Positions 9,990 through 19,863 of a stretch of DNA of 64,000 bases are shown piece after piece (within the stretch, counting starts at the first letter, position 1; each line of letters starts with the position of its first letter). A model generated the notes under the pieces. It did not search any database. It saw nothing but the letters and a program-made list of their open reading frames with translations, and was not told the DNA's origin. The position numbers were made by a program, and so were the translations under genes. Location of the stretch: assembly GCF_018873765.1 (NCBI RefSeq), contig NC_057926.1, positions 46,925,043-46,989,042 of the forward strand. Direction: 5' to 3'. This stretch comes from Telopea speciosissima (taxonomy: Eukaryota; Streptophyta; Magnoliopsida; Proteales; Proteaceae).

Positions 9990-11757
9990 TGTTTGAGTTA
10001 AAATAATATCGCAAGCATACGGGTCAATCGTAGCTACGGGTCGAACACGAGGAGATATACGCCACTCTATTTAATTAACTTAAAAGTAATGCAAAGTGAA
10101 CCAAATTAAAGTGTTAAATTAAACTAATTAAACTAATGAAAATTAATGCATCCTAACTCATAAGCATCTAACAAAATTAAGGGATTAAATTGGCATCCTA
10201 ACACATGAGCATCTAACCTATCAAACTAACGTAAATTGGAAGGAATAACAAAAACGCAGTCATACTTCATAATCACATAAAAAGAAATAAGGGAATAAAA
10301 GTGCATCCACATACCACAACCATATAAAAAAAATAAAAGAAATAGAGGGAGAAGAAGAAGAAGATAGAGAGAGATAGAGGAGAGGGAGAATGAGATTGAG
10401 AGTTTAGATAGTAAAACCTTGATGTGCTTACATGAATGTAATTGAAAAGCTTGAATACTTCATAAACTTACCTTGGCCTCCTCTTCTAAATCTTCAAGTC
10501 TTGTCATCAACTTAAGAACTTAGACTAGAAGGCTTAAAACCTAAACTAGAATTAAGAAATTACAACCCAATTGAAGACTTAAATTGAAATTAAAGCATAA
10601 ACTAAACCTATTACAACCATTAAATGAAAATCAAAAAGCAAACTAGAACTTAGAAAAGCCAAAAATCACAACTTAGAAGGAGAAGAAGAAAAGAAATTTT
10701 ACTAAGTGAATGAACTAAAAATTACACTAAAAACTGAATTAAAATTGAACTAGAAACTAACTAAAAACTGAACTAAAAAACTAACTTCTTACAACTCAAA
10801 GGGCAAGGGGTATTTATAGGGGGAAGAGAAGAGAAGGGAGAAGAGGGAAGTGTAGGAGAAATATTCCTTAAGAAAAGAGAATATTCTCTTCTCCTTCCTC
10901 TTTTACAATGCATTGAATCCTAAGAAAAAAGAAAAAAATAGAAAGAAGAAGAAGAGAAGATTGTTTACATAGACCTTCTATTTCTAGAAAAATAAACTTC
11001 CAATTCTAACAAATGCTTCCTTTTCTTTGTAGATATCTTCTCCAAGCAATAAAATCAAAGATTTCAACTTTCCATAGGTGAGAATGTCTTTCAAAATAAG
11101 TCTATCCCAAGTAGAATTTCAGAAGTGCCCTTGAGAAGTTGGAGGAGAGAGAGAGTAAGGGTGATGACTAGGATTCCTTCAAGAATAAATAAAATACCCA
11201 TTCTGTCCTTCAGAAAACGTGGAGCATGGGGTGCTTATATAAGCCTCACCATTGTGTTCTTTGCGAAAAATCACCCAAAATAGACCCAAATTTCGTCCAA
11301 TTTCGAGTTCGGGAGCCCAAGATATCTCAAGTTGAAGTTGGACTGTCCAGAGCCCTCCAAATGGAATCTTTCGGGTACAAGAATGTAACTTCTAATAATT
11401 CTGTTAAGGCCCCTGTAATCTGAACTTTCGCTTCACTTTGTCCCCAGCCGACTGTCAATAATTACAAATAAACCCCTATAGACCATTTTCGGGTAGCCGT
11501 TAAACGGCCGTAACTTCTTCGTTTCAACTCGGAATCATGTGCCGTTTAAACCGTTGCGAAGCTGACTCGATGGGTTACGCATCCAAGCCATTAACACCTT
11601 TAAACCCCTTAAAAACATTTCCTTAGCATCATCTCCTCCATTTTCACAAGAATTCACCTAAAACCTGAAAAGCATAAGAAAGCACCGAGTAACTCTGTCC
11701 AATATGGTAAAATGTATGCTTTATGCCTTAAGATTTCACACATAAATGTGCTCATCA
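9990..11757 (-). repeat. 5' LTR of the Tat/Athila-type element
   Basis: 1768 bp direct repeat of 5018-6792, flanked on the outside by the GGGGC target duplication. Confidence 0.9.
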
Positions 11758-11762
11758 GGGGC

Positions 11763-11794
11763 CGAGGATTGCAGCCAGTTGGGCTTGCTGGGTC
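11763..11794 (-). pseudogene. Continuation of the captured importin-5-type fragment
   Basis: On the minus strand these bases read TQQAQLAAILGPD, which joins in frame across the GGGGC duplication to the MAPFETL part at 5017. The order Gln-rich, 'AAILGPD', 'PFETLISHLM' is the known N-terminus of plant importin-5. It directly abuts the right TIR. Confidence 0.7.
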
Positions 11795-12270
11795 CCGGTT
11801 CAGCTATACGCCAATACGTATAGTCGGAGAAGGAAGGAAGTTGTTGGAGCAGGGAGCTGGACGCCTTGCCGGAGCAGCAGGTCCTCCCAAGCTTTTCGTC
11901 GGTTAGGTTGGGTTGTTTTTTAGGAACAAATATTTAGGGGTAAAATAGTCTTTTTCAATTAAGTTAGGCTAATACATAAGTGAGGGCAATTAGGTCTTTT
12001 CATTAATAAAAATAAAACAAAGGGTAAAATGGTCATTTTCATTTAGTTTAGGGCAACAAATAAGTGAGGGTAATTAAGTCTTTTCAGATTTAAGAAAATG
12101 GAACAAAGGGTAAAATGGTCAAAATTTTGGCATCTAACGGTGGTATTTAATGGATTGGACCTATCTGGCATTTGGGGTGTAAAGCAGGGGTGGTAGGTGG
12201 AATATTGAGCCGCTTAGGGGGTATGAGGAATATTGGGTGCATTATAGGGGGTGGTACGTATACTTTATCC
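11795..12270 (-). repeat. Right terminal inverted repeat of the Mutator-like element
   Basis: Reverse complement of 3435-3957 with small indels. The outer end CTTTATCC is followed by the TAAAAAAAT target duplication. Confidence 0.8.
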
Positions 12271-12305
12271 TAAAAAAATTATACACTGTTTCAGGGATCT
12301 TTATC

Positions 12306-12416
12306 GCCCCCAGTACTGGGGGCGGTCAAGTGCCATCATGCGGCTGGGCACCACCCATACATGAGCAATGCCTCAGCCGCATGATGCGAACTTGACCCCC
12401 CAGTACAGGGAGGCTA
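12306..12416. mobile_element. Foldback element, family F2
   Basis: Arms gcccccagtactgggggcgg and the complementary ccccccagtacagggaggc, followed inward by pairing 'catcatgcggctg' / 'cagccgcatgatg'. Single copy in this window. No coding capacity. Confidence 0.65.
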
Positions 12417-14310
12417 ATGGAGTTTTTTCAAAAAGATTTGAGTGACATTTTGTACCAAAGTCGTTCTACCTGCTTGAGAAAGTAACTTAGCTTTCCAAGA
12501 TTAAATTCTTCTTCTGGTTCTCTCTTAAACAAAGTAGAAATTATGATATTTACCTTAGGTCAATATTGGACCACATAAGCCAATCAGCCTTGCCCATTGG
12601 GTACGTCTTTTTTCATTTTTATTTTTTTTTATAGCATTGAGATCAGTCAAGAGGATGCCCTATCTATCGTATAACAAGAATTTCCTAAATCAATCATCCA
12701 AGCAGTAGAATAACTTAATTGAAGAAAACCTTTCACCTTAGATATATGAATGAAATTATACTAATCAGGGATGAAAGTTTGGGCTACCATGCATACAGCT
12801 TAATCTAAATCTAACCCTGATAATTGCGGTTTTGCGGGTTTGCTACAGTTATCTTGGTTCTGTTTTATTTTTTATTTTAATTATATTTTGCAAAAAAGAT
12901 TCACACACAAGAAGTGAGGGCCCCCACGCAAGTATTTTTCTTATATTTTATTTCATCTATCGAAAAAATAACGTTGCTTAGTTGTGTGCAGCCTGTGCCT
13001 AGACATTGTCCCCCCCCCCTAAAATGACCATCTCACCCCCTACAAAATGAAAGTCTCCCTAGTCGATGCCCCTACACATCCCCTTGTTGGCTCTTGCGCT
13101 AGTGCAAGGGCCACGTGACCAGACAGCATTCTTCTTACCTTTATCTATTTTGAAAATGTAGGGTCCACATGGATGATACCTTTTTTAAACTGCTGATCAA
13201 TGGTAACTTTCCACACTGGCAGCATGGGAAACCCTCTCCCTTATATTTTAATAGACCCTGGGTTTATTATTTGAGTTATTATCTAATAGAGTATGAATTG
13301 ACTGCATCATCATCATCGCTCAATGTTATGCAAATATTAAGTACTTGACTGATACACTAAAACCTCCAAAACTGATAGAACACGTTAACTCAAGCTCTTT
13401 AACCTATCCCATACTAAGCTGACCCAATCTGGCACCCATACACTAGATTGAACTCTATTAGACACAACAATAAATTCTTGCAAATTCTTGAAAATAATTG
13501 CATAATTCTGGCCAATTCCAAGCTGGTATGGCTCGGATTGGTCACCCAAACAGACTATTATATTTGTATCTACACCCCCACAAACCCAGTCTCGAAATAG
13601 GTAACTCTAAACCTCTAGAGTAGAAAAACTTATCCCATATTTGTTAATATGAATGACTTCTTTGGTTTGACTTTGTAGTGCATTCCAAAATCAAAGCAAA
13701 AAATTGAAGGACCAAAGATAGTGGCAGAAAGAGGAGAGGAAACCATGAGAAAAAAAATGATATTTTTTTATTGATGATGAATGATGCTTCCGCCCATGTG
13801 GGTTATGGCTGATGAAGACTTGTTTCCTCAAGATTTTTACTTTGACATGGTCTTTCATCTCATCTCAAGGAGAAATTATTAGGTAGGATCAAAGAGTTCG
13901 AAATGCTTAAGCACAGTTGGCTCAACAGTTATTCCTCCAAGTTTTGAATTCAATGACGGGGATTTTATAGTGTGAAACAAGAACTAAGAATGGAGGAGAA
14001 ATGGGTAGAGATCGAGCATGGCTGCAAACCTGATGGGTTCTTGAATGCTGCAGCTTGTTAAGAAGTTTTTAGCTATTTAAATGATTGATGATTCAAATTG
14101 CAAATTGTGATTGTTATGTGTGTCTCGAATTTTTGTACCCGTTCAAAGATTGGCCCATTGTGATATTTGTGATGGTATTTTAAATGAGATTGTTGCGTCA
14201 AGAAATCGTCGAGCGGTCCTGCGAGTGCCGTCACCTCCAAGTGGACCAAGGGGTCAACAGAGAGAACCGGTGTGGTTCTGGCCTAGGGCTCTCCGATGCT
14301 AAAGTTAGAT
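12417..14310. other. Spacer, no gene supported
   Basis: About 1.9 kb of AT-rich sequence without conserved frames. At 13339-13465 it holds a short dispersed repeat also found at 16591-16713 (gatacactaaaacctcc...acccatacactaga). From 14140 to 14302 it holds a GC-richer segment (gcgagtgccgtcacctccaa...ctctccgatgctaaag) that looks like a common dispersed plant repeat. It cannot be classified further. Confidence 0.5.
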
Positions 14311-15141
14311 CTCCAGAGAGGACCATATCATGCCAATAGAGGGGTCGTTACACCACTTCTCCAAATTCAAATCTTTTGGTAGTTTTCATAGAAACTACCT
14401 ATATTAAAACAAACACCAAAGAAACACGAAGCAAAATGAAAACAGAGTAAAGATGACACATATTTAACATGATTCATACATCAATGTGATATGCTACATC
14501 CACAGGCGAAGCTGAACATGATTCACTATGTAATGGAAGAAGATTATAATAAAGATCTCTCAAGAACACCCTAAAGAAAAAATAAGAGAAAAATAAATTA
14601 AAGAGAGATACATCTTGCTAACCTCAAAAAATATTCCAAGTTGGTAATCCTTCGCCATCAACAACTCCATAAAAAGGAGAAAGAAAATAAAAAAATGATT
14701 TATTTCCATTACACGATAATGGGAGAGGGTTGGGTCCTAAAAGGCAGCGTAGCTTCTATGCCAGCATAAGACCAGTAGGAGCATATGTGGAAGCATCAAC
14801 AGAACGAGATTTCTGCCTTTCATGGGGATAGGTTAGTCAATTCACCCTCTATGTCTTGGCACATGGGCGAGGCTGCCTTTCAAAGTTCCTTTTCCTATAA
14901 TCTAGAATCCATAATCTGAACCTTGGGTTTGAACTTATAGTTTTGATAATATAAAATAAAAAAATAAAATAAAATCGAATCTAAGACCTAGTACTGGTGG
15001 GGCGGCGGTGCACATCCGGCGGCACAGCAAAGTTCACATGGCACACATGGCCCCTGTTGTGCCGCCGGATGTGCACCACCGCTGCCGGGTACTGCATGCA
15101 GAGGATTTTAATTCCTAAGATTATCATTGGATACTACTTAC
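14311..15141. repeat. Intron-1-like segment downstream of the broken LRK10L exon
   Basis: Matches 62508-63361, the first intron of LRK10L gene C, including the R1 repeat (14411-14590) and the F3 foldback element (14991-15092). It shows that the broken exon and gene C share a more recent ancestor than either does with genes A and B. Exons 2 and 3 do not follow; similarity ends near 14310 at what in gene C is the end of a putative solo LTR. Confidence 0.7.
14991..15092. mobile_element. Foldback element, family F3
   Basis: Inverted arms ggcggcggtgcacatccggc and the complementary gccggatgtgcaccaccgc around a loop with 'cacatggcacacatgg'. A second copy sits at the same intron position in gene C (63194-63327), so insertion preceded the split of the two loci. 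Confidence 0.7.
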
Positions 15142-16473
15142 CATATGAGCAGTTGAAACGGTGCACGTTAGAGTGACAGAAACAAACATAAGATCCGGAC
15201 AAAGAAGGGTTGACTCCGCACCTTCCACCAGTGTTCTCACATCTAAGGCTAGGGGTGCAAGTTTGGCCCTGTCGGCCCGAACCCGCCCTGAGCCCGAATA
15301 GGGTCTGGGCTGAGATATTTGGCCCTGAGGGCGGGTCAGGGCTGAAAATTTCTGGCCCTGAATTAGGGTCGGGTCGGGTTAGGGTTGAGGCTTTGGGCTA
15401 AGCTTGGCCTGGCCCGGCCCGACCCTGATTTAAGTTATACTATAAAATATATGTTAATATAATATATACATTATAAATTTTAAATATCACCCACATTTTT
15501 TTATATAATATATTATATATGAAGACAATAAGTGATATAATACATTTTATTATAGTGTTATTTTATGTAAAATTTATAATGTTCTCCCCGACCCATTCCA
15601 GCCCATGCATTTCTTTCCCCCTCCCCATGATCAGGGCCAATCAGGGTCAGCCCGGCCCGACCCTGAGGGCGGGTCAGGGTTGGATTTTTCTAGCCCTGAG
15701 TCAGGGTCGGGTCGGGCCTGGGCCTAGCTAAGGAAACTTAGGGTTGGGCTAGGGTTCTATAAAGCCCGGCCCAACCCGACCCTGTTGCAGCCCTATCTAA
15801 GGCAGTCCTCTGTCTTGGTAAACCTAAGCTCAAACCCCTTCTGCAGATAACTCCTCAGATCCTTCGCCGCACTAACATTGAAACCCACCTTTGTGAATAT
15901 GTCGAAACTTTCACAGTTAGGGTGCGTAACGAGCCCTGGCGCATAATAGCAAACATTGGTGGGATCCTGACCTGGACAACCTATACATGCAGCACTCCGG
16001 AGCCCCGGTAGATCTCCGACAGGGATGGTGGTGGTGCAGTTAAGGTGGGTTCCAACGGCGTAATCCAAAGGGAGATTGAAGGGACCAGAGGCATAATAGA
16101 AGTTAGGCTTGGAAATTGGGCCGCAGCTGAAAAGATTATTGTAGGCAATGATAAAGGAGAAGGAAATTTTGTCGGCGGTGAAGTTGGTAGTGAAGATTCT
16201 TAAGGTGTTGTTGTTTTCAGTGCTGGTGATGAACAAGGTTTCATTGTTGGTACAAGTGGGTATGAAGTAGGAAGGGTGACAAGGTGATGGAAGGGAGAAG
16301 AGATAGGTAAGTGTGATATTGTTGCATGCTGAGGGTGCACAGATATTGTAATAGAAAGATGGTTCTGTGCTCCTTAGTTGTTGTGCTCTACTTGGCACCA
16401 GAAATGGATTAAGCAAGAGCAGGATGAGGATCTGTAAGACATGGGTTTTTTGGGTCTTTTGCAGATAAACCAT
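15142..16473 (-). pseudogene. LRK10L ectodomain exon 1, split by a hAT MITE and lacking a kinase
   Basis: Starts MVYLQKTQKTHVLQIL, a signal peptide, then the GUB_WAK-type cysteine region (YYNICAPSACNN, CHPSYFIPTC) and the WAK-associated C-terminal module. At 15250-15795 a 546 bp hAT MITE interrupts it, and the frame ends at a stop inside the insertion right after DCLR. If the MITE and one copy of its 8-bp target duplication are discounted, exon 1 is 778 nt: 15 nt (5 codons) shorter than genes A and B (793 nt), in the same frame, with the splice donor (cttac, 15137-15141) intact. The first exon is therefore otherwise undamaged. No membrane or kinase exon follows in the next 2.8 kb. It could at most give a secreted truncated ectodomain. 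Confidence 0.85.
15250..15795. mobile_element. hAT-type MITE in the LRK10L exon
   Basis: Terminal inverted repeats TAGGGGTGCAA and TTGCAGCCCTA (10 of 11 paired), flanked by a perfect 8-bp duplication TCTAAGGC (15242-15249 and 15796-15803). The interior is rich in 'ggcccgaccctga' and 'gggtcgggtcggg' repeats and has no transposase. TIR and TSD length identify the hAT superfamily. The uninterrupted site is visible in genes A, B and C. Confidence 0.9.
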
Positions 16474-16590
16474 TGCAATTGAGAGAGAGAGAGTTAGAGT
16501 TTGTATCGAGTATAGAAGGAAGGAAGGGATAGGTAGTAAATTGTTTTATAGCTAGATGATGATAAGCCATCTAAATCATTGAAATTGTTA

Positions 16591-16713
16591 GGTACTTGAT
16601 CGATACATCAAAAGCTCTGAAGCTGATGGAACGCGTTAAATTAAGCCATTTAACCTATCACATACTAGGCTGGCTTAATCTAACGCCCATACACTAGAGT
16701 GAGTCCCATTAGA
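16591..16713. repeat. Short dispersed repeat
   Basis: About 120 bp similar to 13339-13465 (acttgatcgatacatcaaaa...acccatacactaga). It lies about 120 bp upstream of the start codon of the broken LRK10L exon. Class unknown. Confidence 0.5.
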
Positions 16714-16744
16714 CACATAATAGAAATCAATTAAGTTGGTATTG

Positions 16745-16990
16745 AAGTTTGGTATGGTACATAACTCCTGACAAGAACTTCTTTATCTTCTTTCTCTTCT
16801 TTCCTCCCACAGGTAGAAAGGAAGCGAAAATTGATAGGTATGAAATGATAATAAAGACCTGGAAGACTTGGAAGTATCCAAGTAAGTTTGGGATGGTACA
16901 TAATTAAGTCTGGACAATTCAGAGCTTTTTTCCTCCCAAAGGTAGAAAATAAGAGAAAGTTGATAAGATCGAATGAAATGCTAATGAAGT
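16745..16990. repeat. Minisatellite upstream of the broken LRK10L exon, about 2 units
   Basis: Two 'gtttgggatggtacataa' units with the pyrimidine/purine arms (cttctttctcttctttcctcccac / ggtagaaaggaagcgaaa). Shorter than the arrays of genes A and B. Confidence 0.7.
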
Positions 16991-17039
16991 ATCCAAGTCT
17001 TGGATGTTACCTCACAGTAGTAGCAGTAGTGGAGAAATC

Positions 17040-17222
17040 TTAATCAAACCCATTAATTAGTGGAGAAATCTTAATCAAAGCCATTAGACATATGCTGTAA
17101 TGGATGGATGACACGTTAGTTGTGTAACTGAGCTCCATTGGAAATCCATCCAATGTGATGGGAATGCCCATTGGCCGGCAAAGACCTTCCAGCCCATTCA
17201 TGGATAGGCTGAAAATAGTCAT
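17040..17222 (-). other. Short conserved ORF of unknown nature, copy 2
   Basis: Same frame as 1087-1311, shortened at its C-terminus by a small duplication (aatcttaatcaaacccatta) at about 17036-17080. Confidence 0.3.
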
Positions 17223-18820
17223 GTTGGTATACGATAGCTGTCTCTTGGTTAGTTAAAGCATTTGTTGCTGCTAGAGGGCCATTTTGTTTCAGGTTTTAGC
17301 TTAAGAAGCTAAAGCCAGTGGATAGACAATATAGTATGCAAGTGATACAGCAAGTTGAGCTTAAACCATACTATAAACTAAGAATACAAAATTTTCTTGC
17401 CTTTTATGTTTAATCACATCTGAACCAATGAGAGGGATTAAACTTGGGCTGGCTTGGCTAGCCCATGGCCAGATCAATGCAGCCCTAAATTTAACCTGAA
17501 TAACCTGGCCCTACAAAGGCCTAAAGAATTTGGCCTGATGGTCCTGCCCTGCCCATGTCCGAACTCTATTTTTAGTATATATATTAACAACTGAATTGCT
17601 CAGTATTTCATAAAAAATAAAAAATAAAAAAGAGAATTTCACGGACACCCCCTATAAGTTTATCGCATATCACAGACATCCCAAAAACTATCAAAATATC
17701 AACCTTCCTCTAACGTTAAACACAGTTAGCACCCAAAGTTGAAATGCCCATTTTAACCTCATTAGTTATTTATATAATAACCTCTCATTCCATCTTCTTC
17801 CCTATTCTTTCCAACGATGATTAAGCTTAGGGTTTCCAGGGAAACAACCACCAGCTCAATGAGGAAATCACAGGTCACAAGGGGTGGTTGTCCCCGAAAA
17901 AGATAATCAGCTTAAGCCAAAGTTGTTTGATACACGGAAGGAATAGAGTGCATACAAGTCTTTAACTCTTCGGGTTTGCTGAATCTAATCTATCTAAAGG
18001 AAAAGGAAGATAATTAGAATTCGGGGCTTCAGAAGCAAATTGGTCTTATTGATTGTAGGGTAGAAACGATATAGAGATTATTTAGAGAAAAATTGGATGA
18101 GTTTGAGGCTGGATTCGAAGGGCATTCGGTTGTAAATTAAGTCCTTCATTCCTGTAGATTTTGGGTCCTTATACTCTCAGAATTCACAGGAGATCCAATT
18201 CAAAATAAGAGATGGTTGCGTTGTGGATCAGTAGTAGTTCTCGCAGGTTACGATCTTCTCTCTTGTTTAAGGTCATAGCTACATTGTTGAAATGGTTGTT
18301 CTTTGTAAATGATGTACACAAAAATCTAGTTGTGCTGGCCATAGGAGAGCAAATTTTGTAGTTAGGACTAACCCTGGCCTCGTTTCCAGAATTCGTTTGT
18401 TGATAGTATAATCTAAAACTAGAGATTCATACACACATATTTGCATTGCAAAAATTTTACCTTCCAAAGGGAATATGTTATTGCTGCAAGAAACTTTTTG
18501 ATGGTAAGAACACAGAATTCCTAAATCTTTAAGGTTGCAAGATCAAATTGAAGTGCAAAGAAATCTATACTCTTTTGAATTCAGGTAGATTCTGTTTTTT
18601 TACCAAATAATATTGGTAGGAACAATGAAATTAATGTCATTTTGATTGGTGTAACGAGAGTAGATTTGGGCCTGGGCCTAATTTCTTGTTACCTTTTCTA
18701 TATAAATAGAGCGAGAGTTGGTAACCCAATTAAATTAATTCACACCAACATTTTTGCACCCCAAAACCAGTATTTCTCTTTCTGTATTATCAGTCAGATC
18801 TGTTGAGCAATGTTATAACA
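17223..18820. other. Array spacer, no gene supported
   Basis: Matches 1312-2640 and then 31975-32540. At 17700-17735 it shows the uninterrupted target of the 1.3 kb copia derivative (gttaaacacagttagcaccc). Near 18255 it jumps to 'cttgtttaaggtcatagct', the sequence just after the stop codon of the unknown gene at 31990. The gene fragment itself is deleted here. Confidence 0.6.
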
Positions 18821-19270
18821 ATCACCAAAGAAACATGAACAAAAACAAAACAGAGCAAAGATGATACACAGATTTAACATTGTTTATACACCAATGCGAT
18901 GTGCAAATCCATGGGAGGAGCTGAAGATGTTCCACTATGTAATCAAAGAAGATACAATGGAGATCTCTCAAAAACATCCAAAAACGGTAGCAAGAACTCT
19001 CACCCAAAAATCCTAACTCGAAAATCCCCAAATCTCATGCCTTTTAACTTACTTACAAAACAAGACGTTAAAACATATAAATAGTCCTCTAAATGGGTTG
19101 ATCCAACGGGTCGGGTCGCACCATACTGTGGGGGCTTGCCCCCACACCCCCCAGCACCCCTAAACGAAGGAAGAGTCTTGAGGCATGGTTTTGGCCGAAG
19201 CGCTCTGCTAACATCATAGACCTCAAAAAAAAAAAAAAAAAACTCATTCGAGTCGCCACCAAAAATGTCG
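18820..19270 (+). repeat. Dispersed repeat, family R1
   Basis: Near-identical to 32540-33000 and 59155-59620, and more diverged from 420-779. It contains a 'ctgtgggggcttgcccccac' palindrome at 19127-19146 and a poly(A) tract at about 19218. Confidence 0.6.
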
Positions 19271-19277
19271 GAGTGGG

Positions 19278-19571
19278 TCAATCTTCGAAACGGGTGCAAG
19301 AATTCAAGACACTCATAACAAGCACAACTCTTGGTGTCCCTAAGTGTCCAGTTAGTGAGTGCAACATTACTAGGATAGTCTCGGGGGGTTGTTTTATCCT
19401 GGAGGTGATAGGCAAGGAACCCGGACTGAACCAATAGGGAATGTCTACAGCATTAAGGAGAGTGAGTGACCATTTCGCACGACTCAACCCCATCTGTTGT
19501 TGTTGTGTTGCAGATACCAACTCAGGAAGTTGATGCACTCTCCTTCTTTGTGTTGATTTCAATATAGCCAT
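19278..19571 (-). other. 97-codon ORF of unknown nature, downstream of gene A
   Basis: The frame starts MAILKSTQRRRVHQLPELVS and is kept at full length in blocks 3 (32997-33290) and 4 (59621-59914) with a handful of substitutions. No domain recognised. It is next to repeat R1 and 290 bp past the LRK10L stop, on the same strand. It may be part of a transposon remnant. Preservation in three copies does not prove coding because the blocks are young. Confidence 0.35.
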
Positions 19572-19863
19572 ACATATAATTAATAAGTTGTTTCAATCTC
19601 ATTAATTTGGTGATTTGGTTTTTCAACATTCTCTCATGGGTTTAAGTATCATTGATATCTTTAAAACATTGCTTACATGTGAAAAATCATGATCAAGAGA
19701 GGACTTCTTAACTTTGTAATATTCATGAAGCTAAGCTATCACATTACAAGAACATTTATTTGTCTTTGTACTACTACTATACCAACACTGAAATAAAGAT
19801 CAGAAAGGTCAAGGCTGTGATCTTTCATCAACACTAAAACAAACCGAAGGGCAATAGTTGAAA

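Larger units (their letters stand above)
5018..11757 (-). mobile_element. Non-autonomous Tat/Athila-type LTR retrotransposon
   Basis: LTRs at 5018-6792 and 9990-11757 start TGTTTGAG and end GCTCATCA and differ at few positions. The target duplication is a perfect GGGGC (5013-5017 and 11758-11762). On the minus strand the primer site next to the right-hand (5') LTR is TGGCGCCGTTGCCGGGGA (plus 9966-9983). That is the sequence typical of Athila/Tat/Ogre gypsy elements. A purine tract GTGTGGGGGAATC abuts the left-hand (3') LTR. The 3.2 kb interior has only gag-like coding and no protease, reverse transcriptase or integrase, so it must be mobilised in trans. It sits inside the captured importin fragment. 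Confidence 0.9.
3179..12270. mobile_element. Mutator-like TIR element carrying host gene fragments, with nested LTR element
   Basis: The termini are long inverted repeats starting GGATAAAGTA(T/C)ACGTACC: left arm 3435-3957 (plus a duplicated outer end from 3179), right arm 11795-12270. A 9-bp direct repeat TAAAAAAAT flanks the element, as expected for Mutator-like transposons. With the nested retroelement removed the unit is about 2.1 kb and has no transposase, so it is non-autonomous. Between the arms are pieces of two host genes in the same orientation: an apyrase fragment and the start of an importin-5-type gene. This is the structure called Pack-MULE. The assignment rests on TIR length, TSD length and the captured exons; the terminal motif was not compared with a library. 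Confidence 0.75.

Noticed and set aside
12950..13140. Another F1-like foldback element near 13000
   Set aside because: It shares words such as 'cagcctgtgcctagaca' with the F1 family, but I could not find a matching inverted arm.
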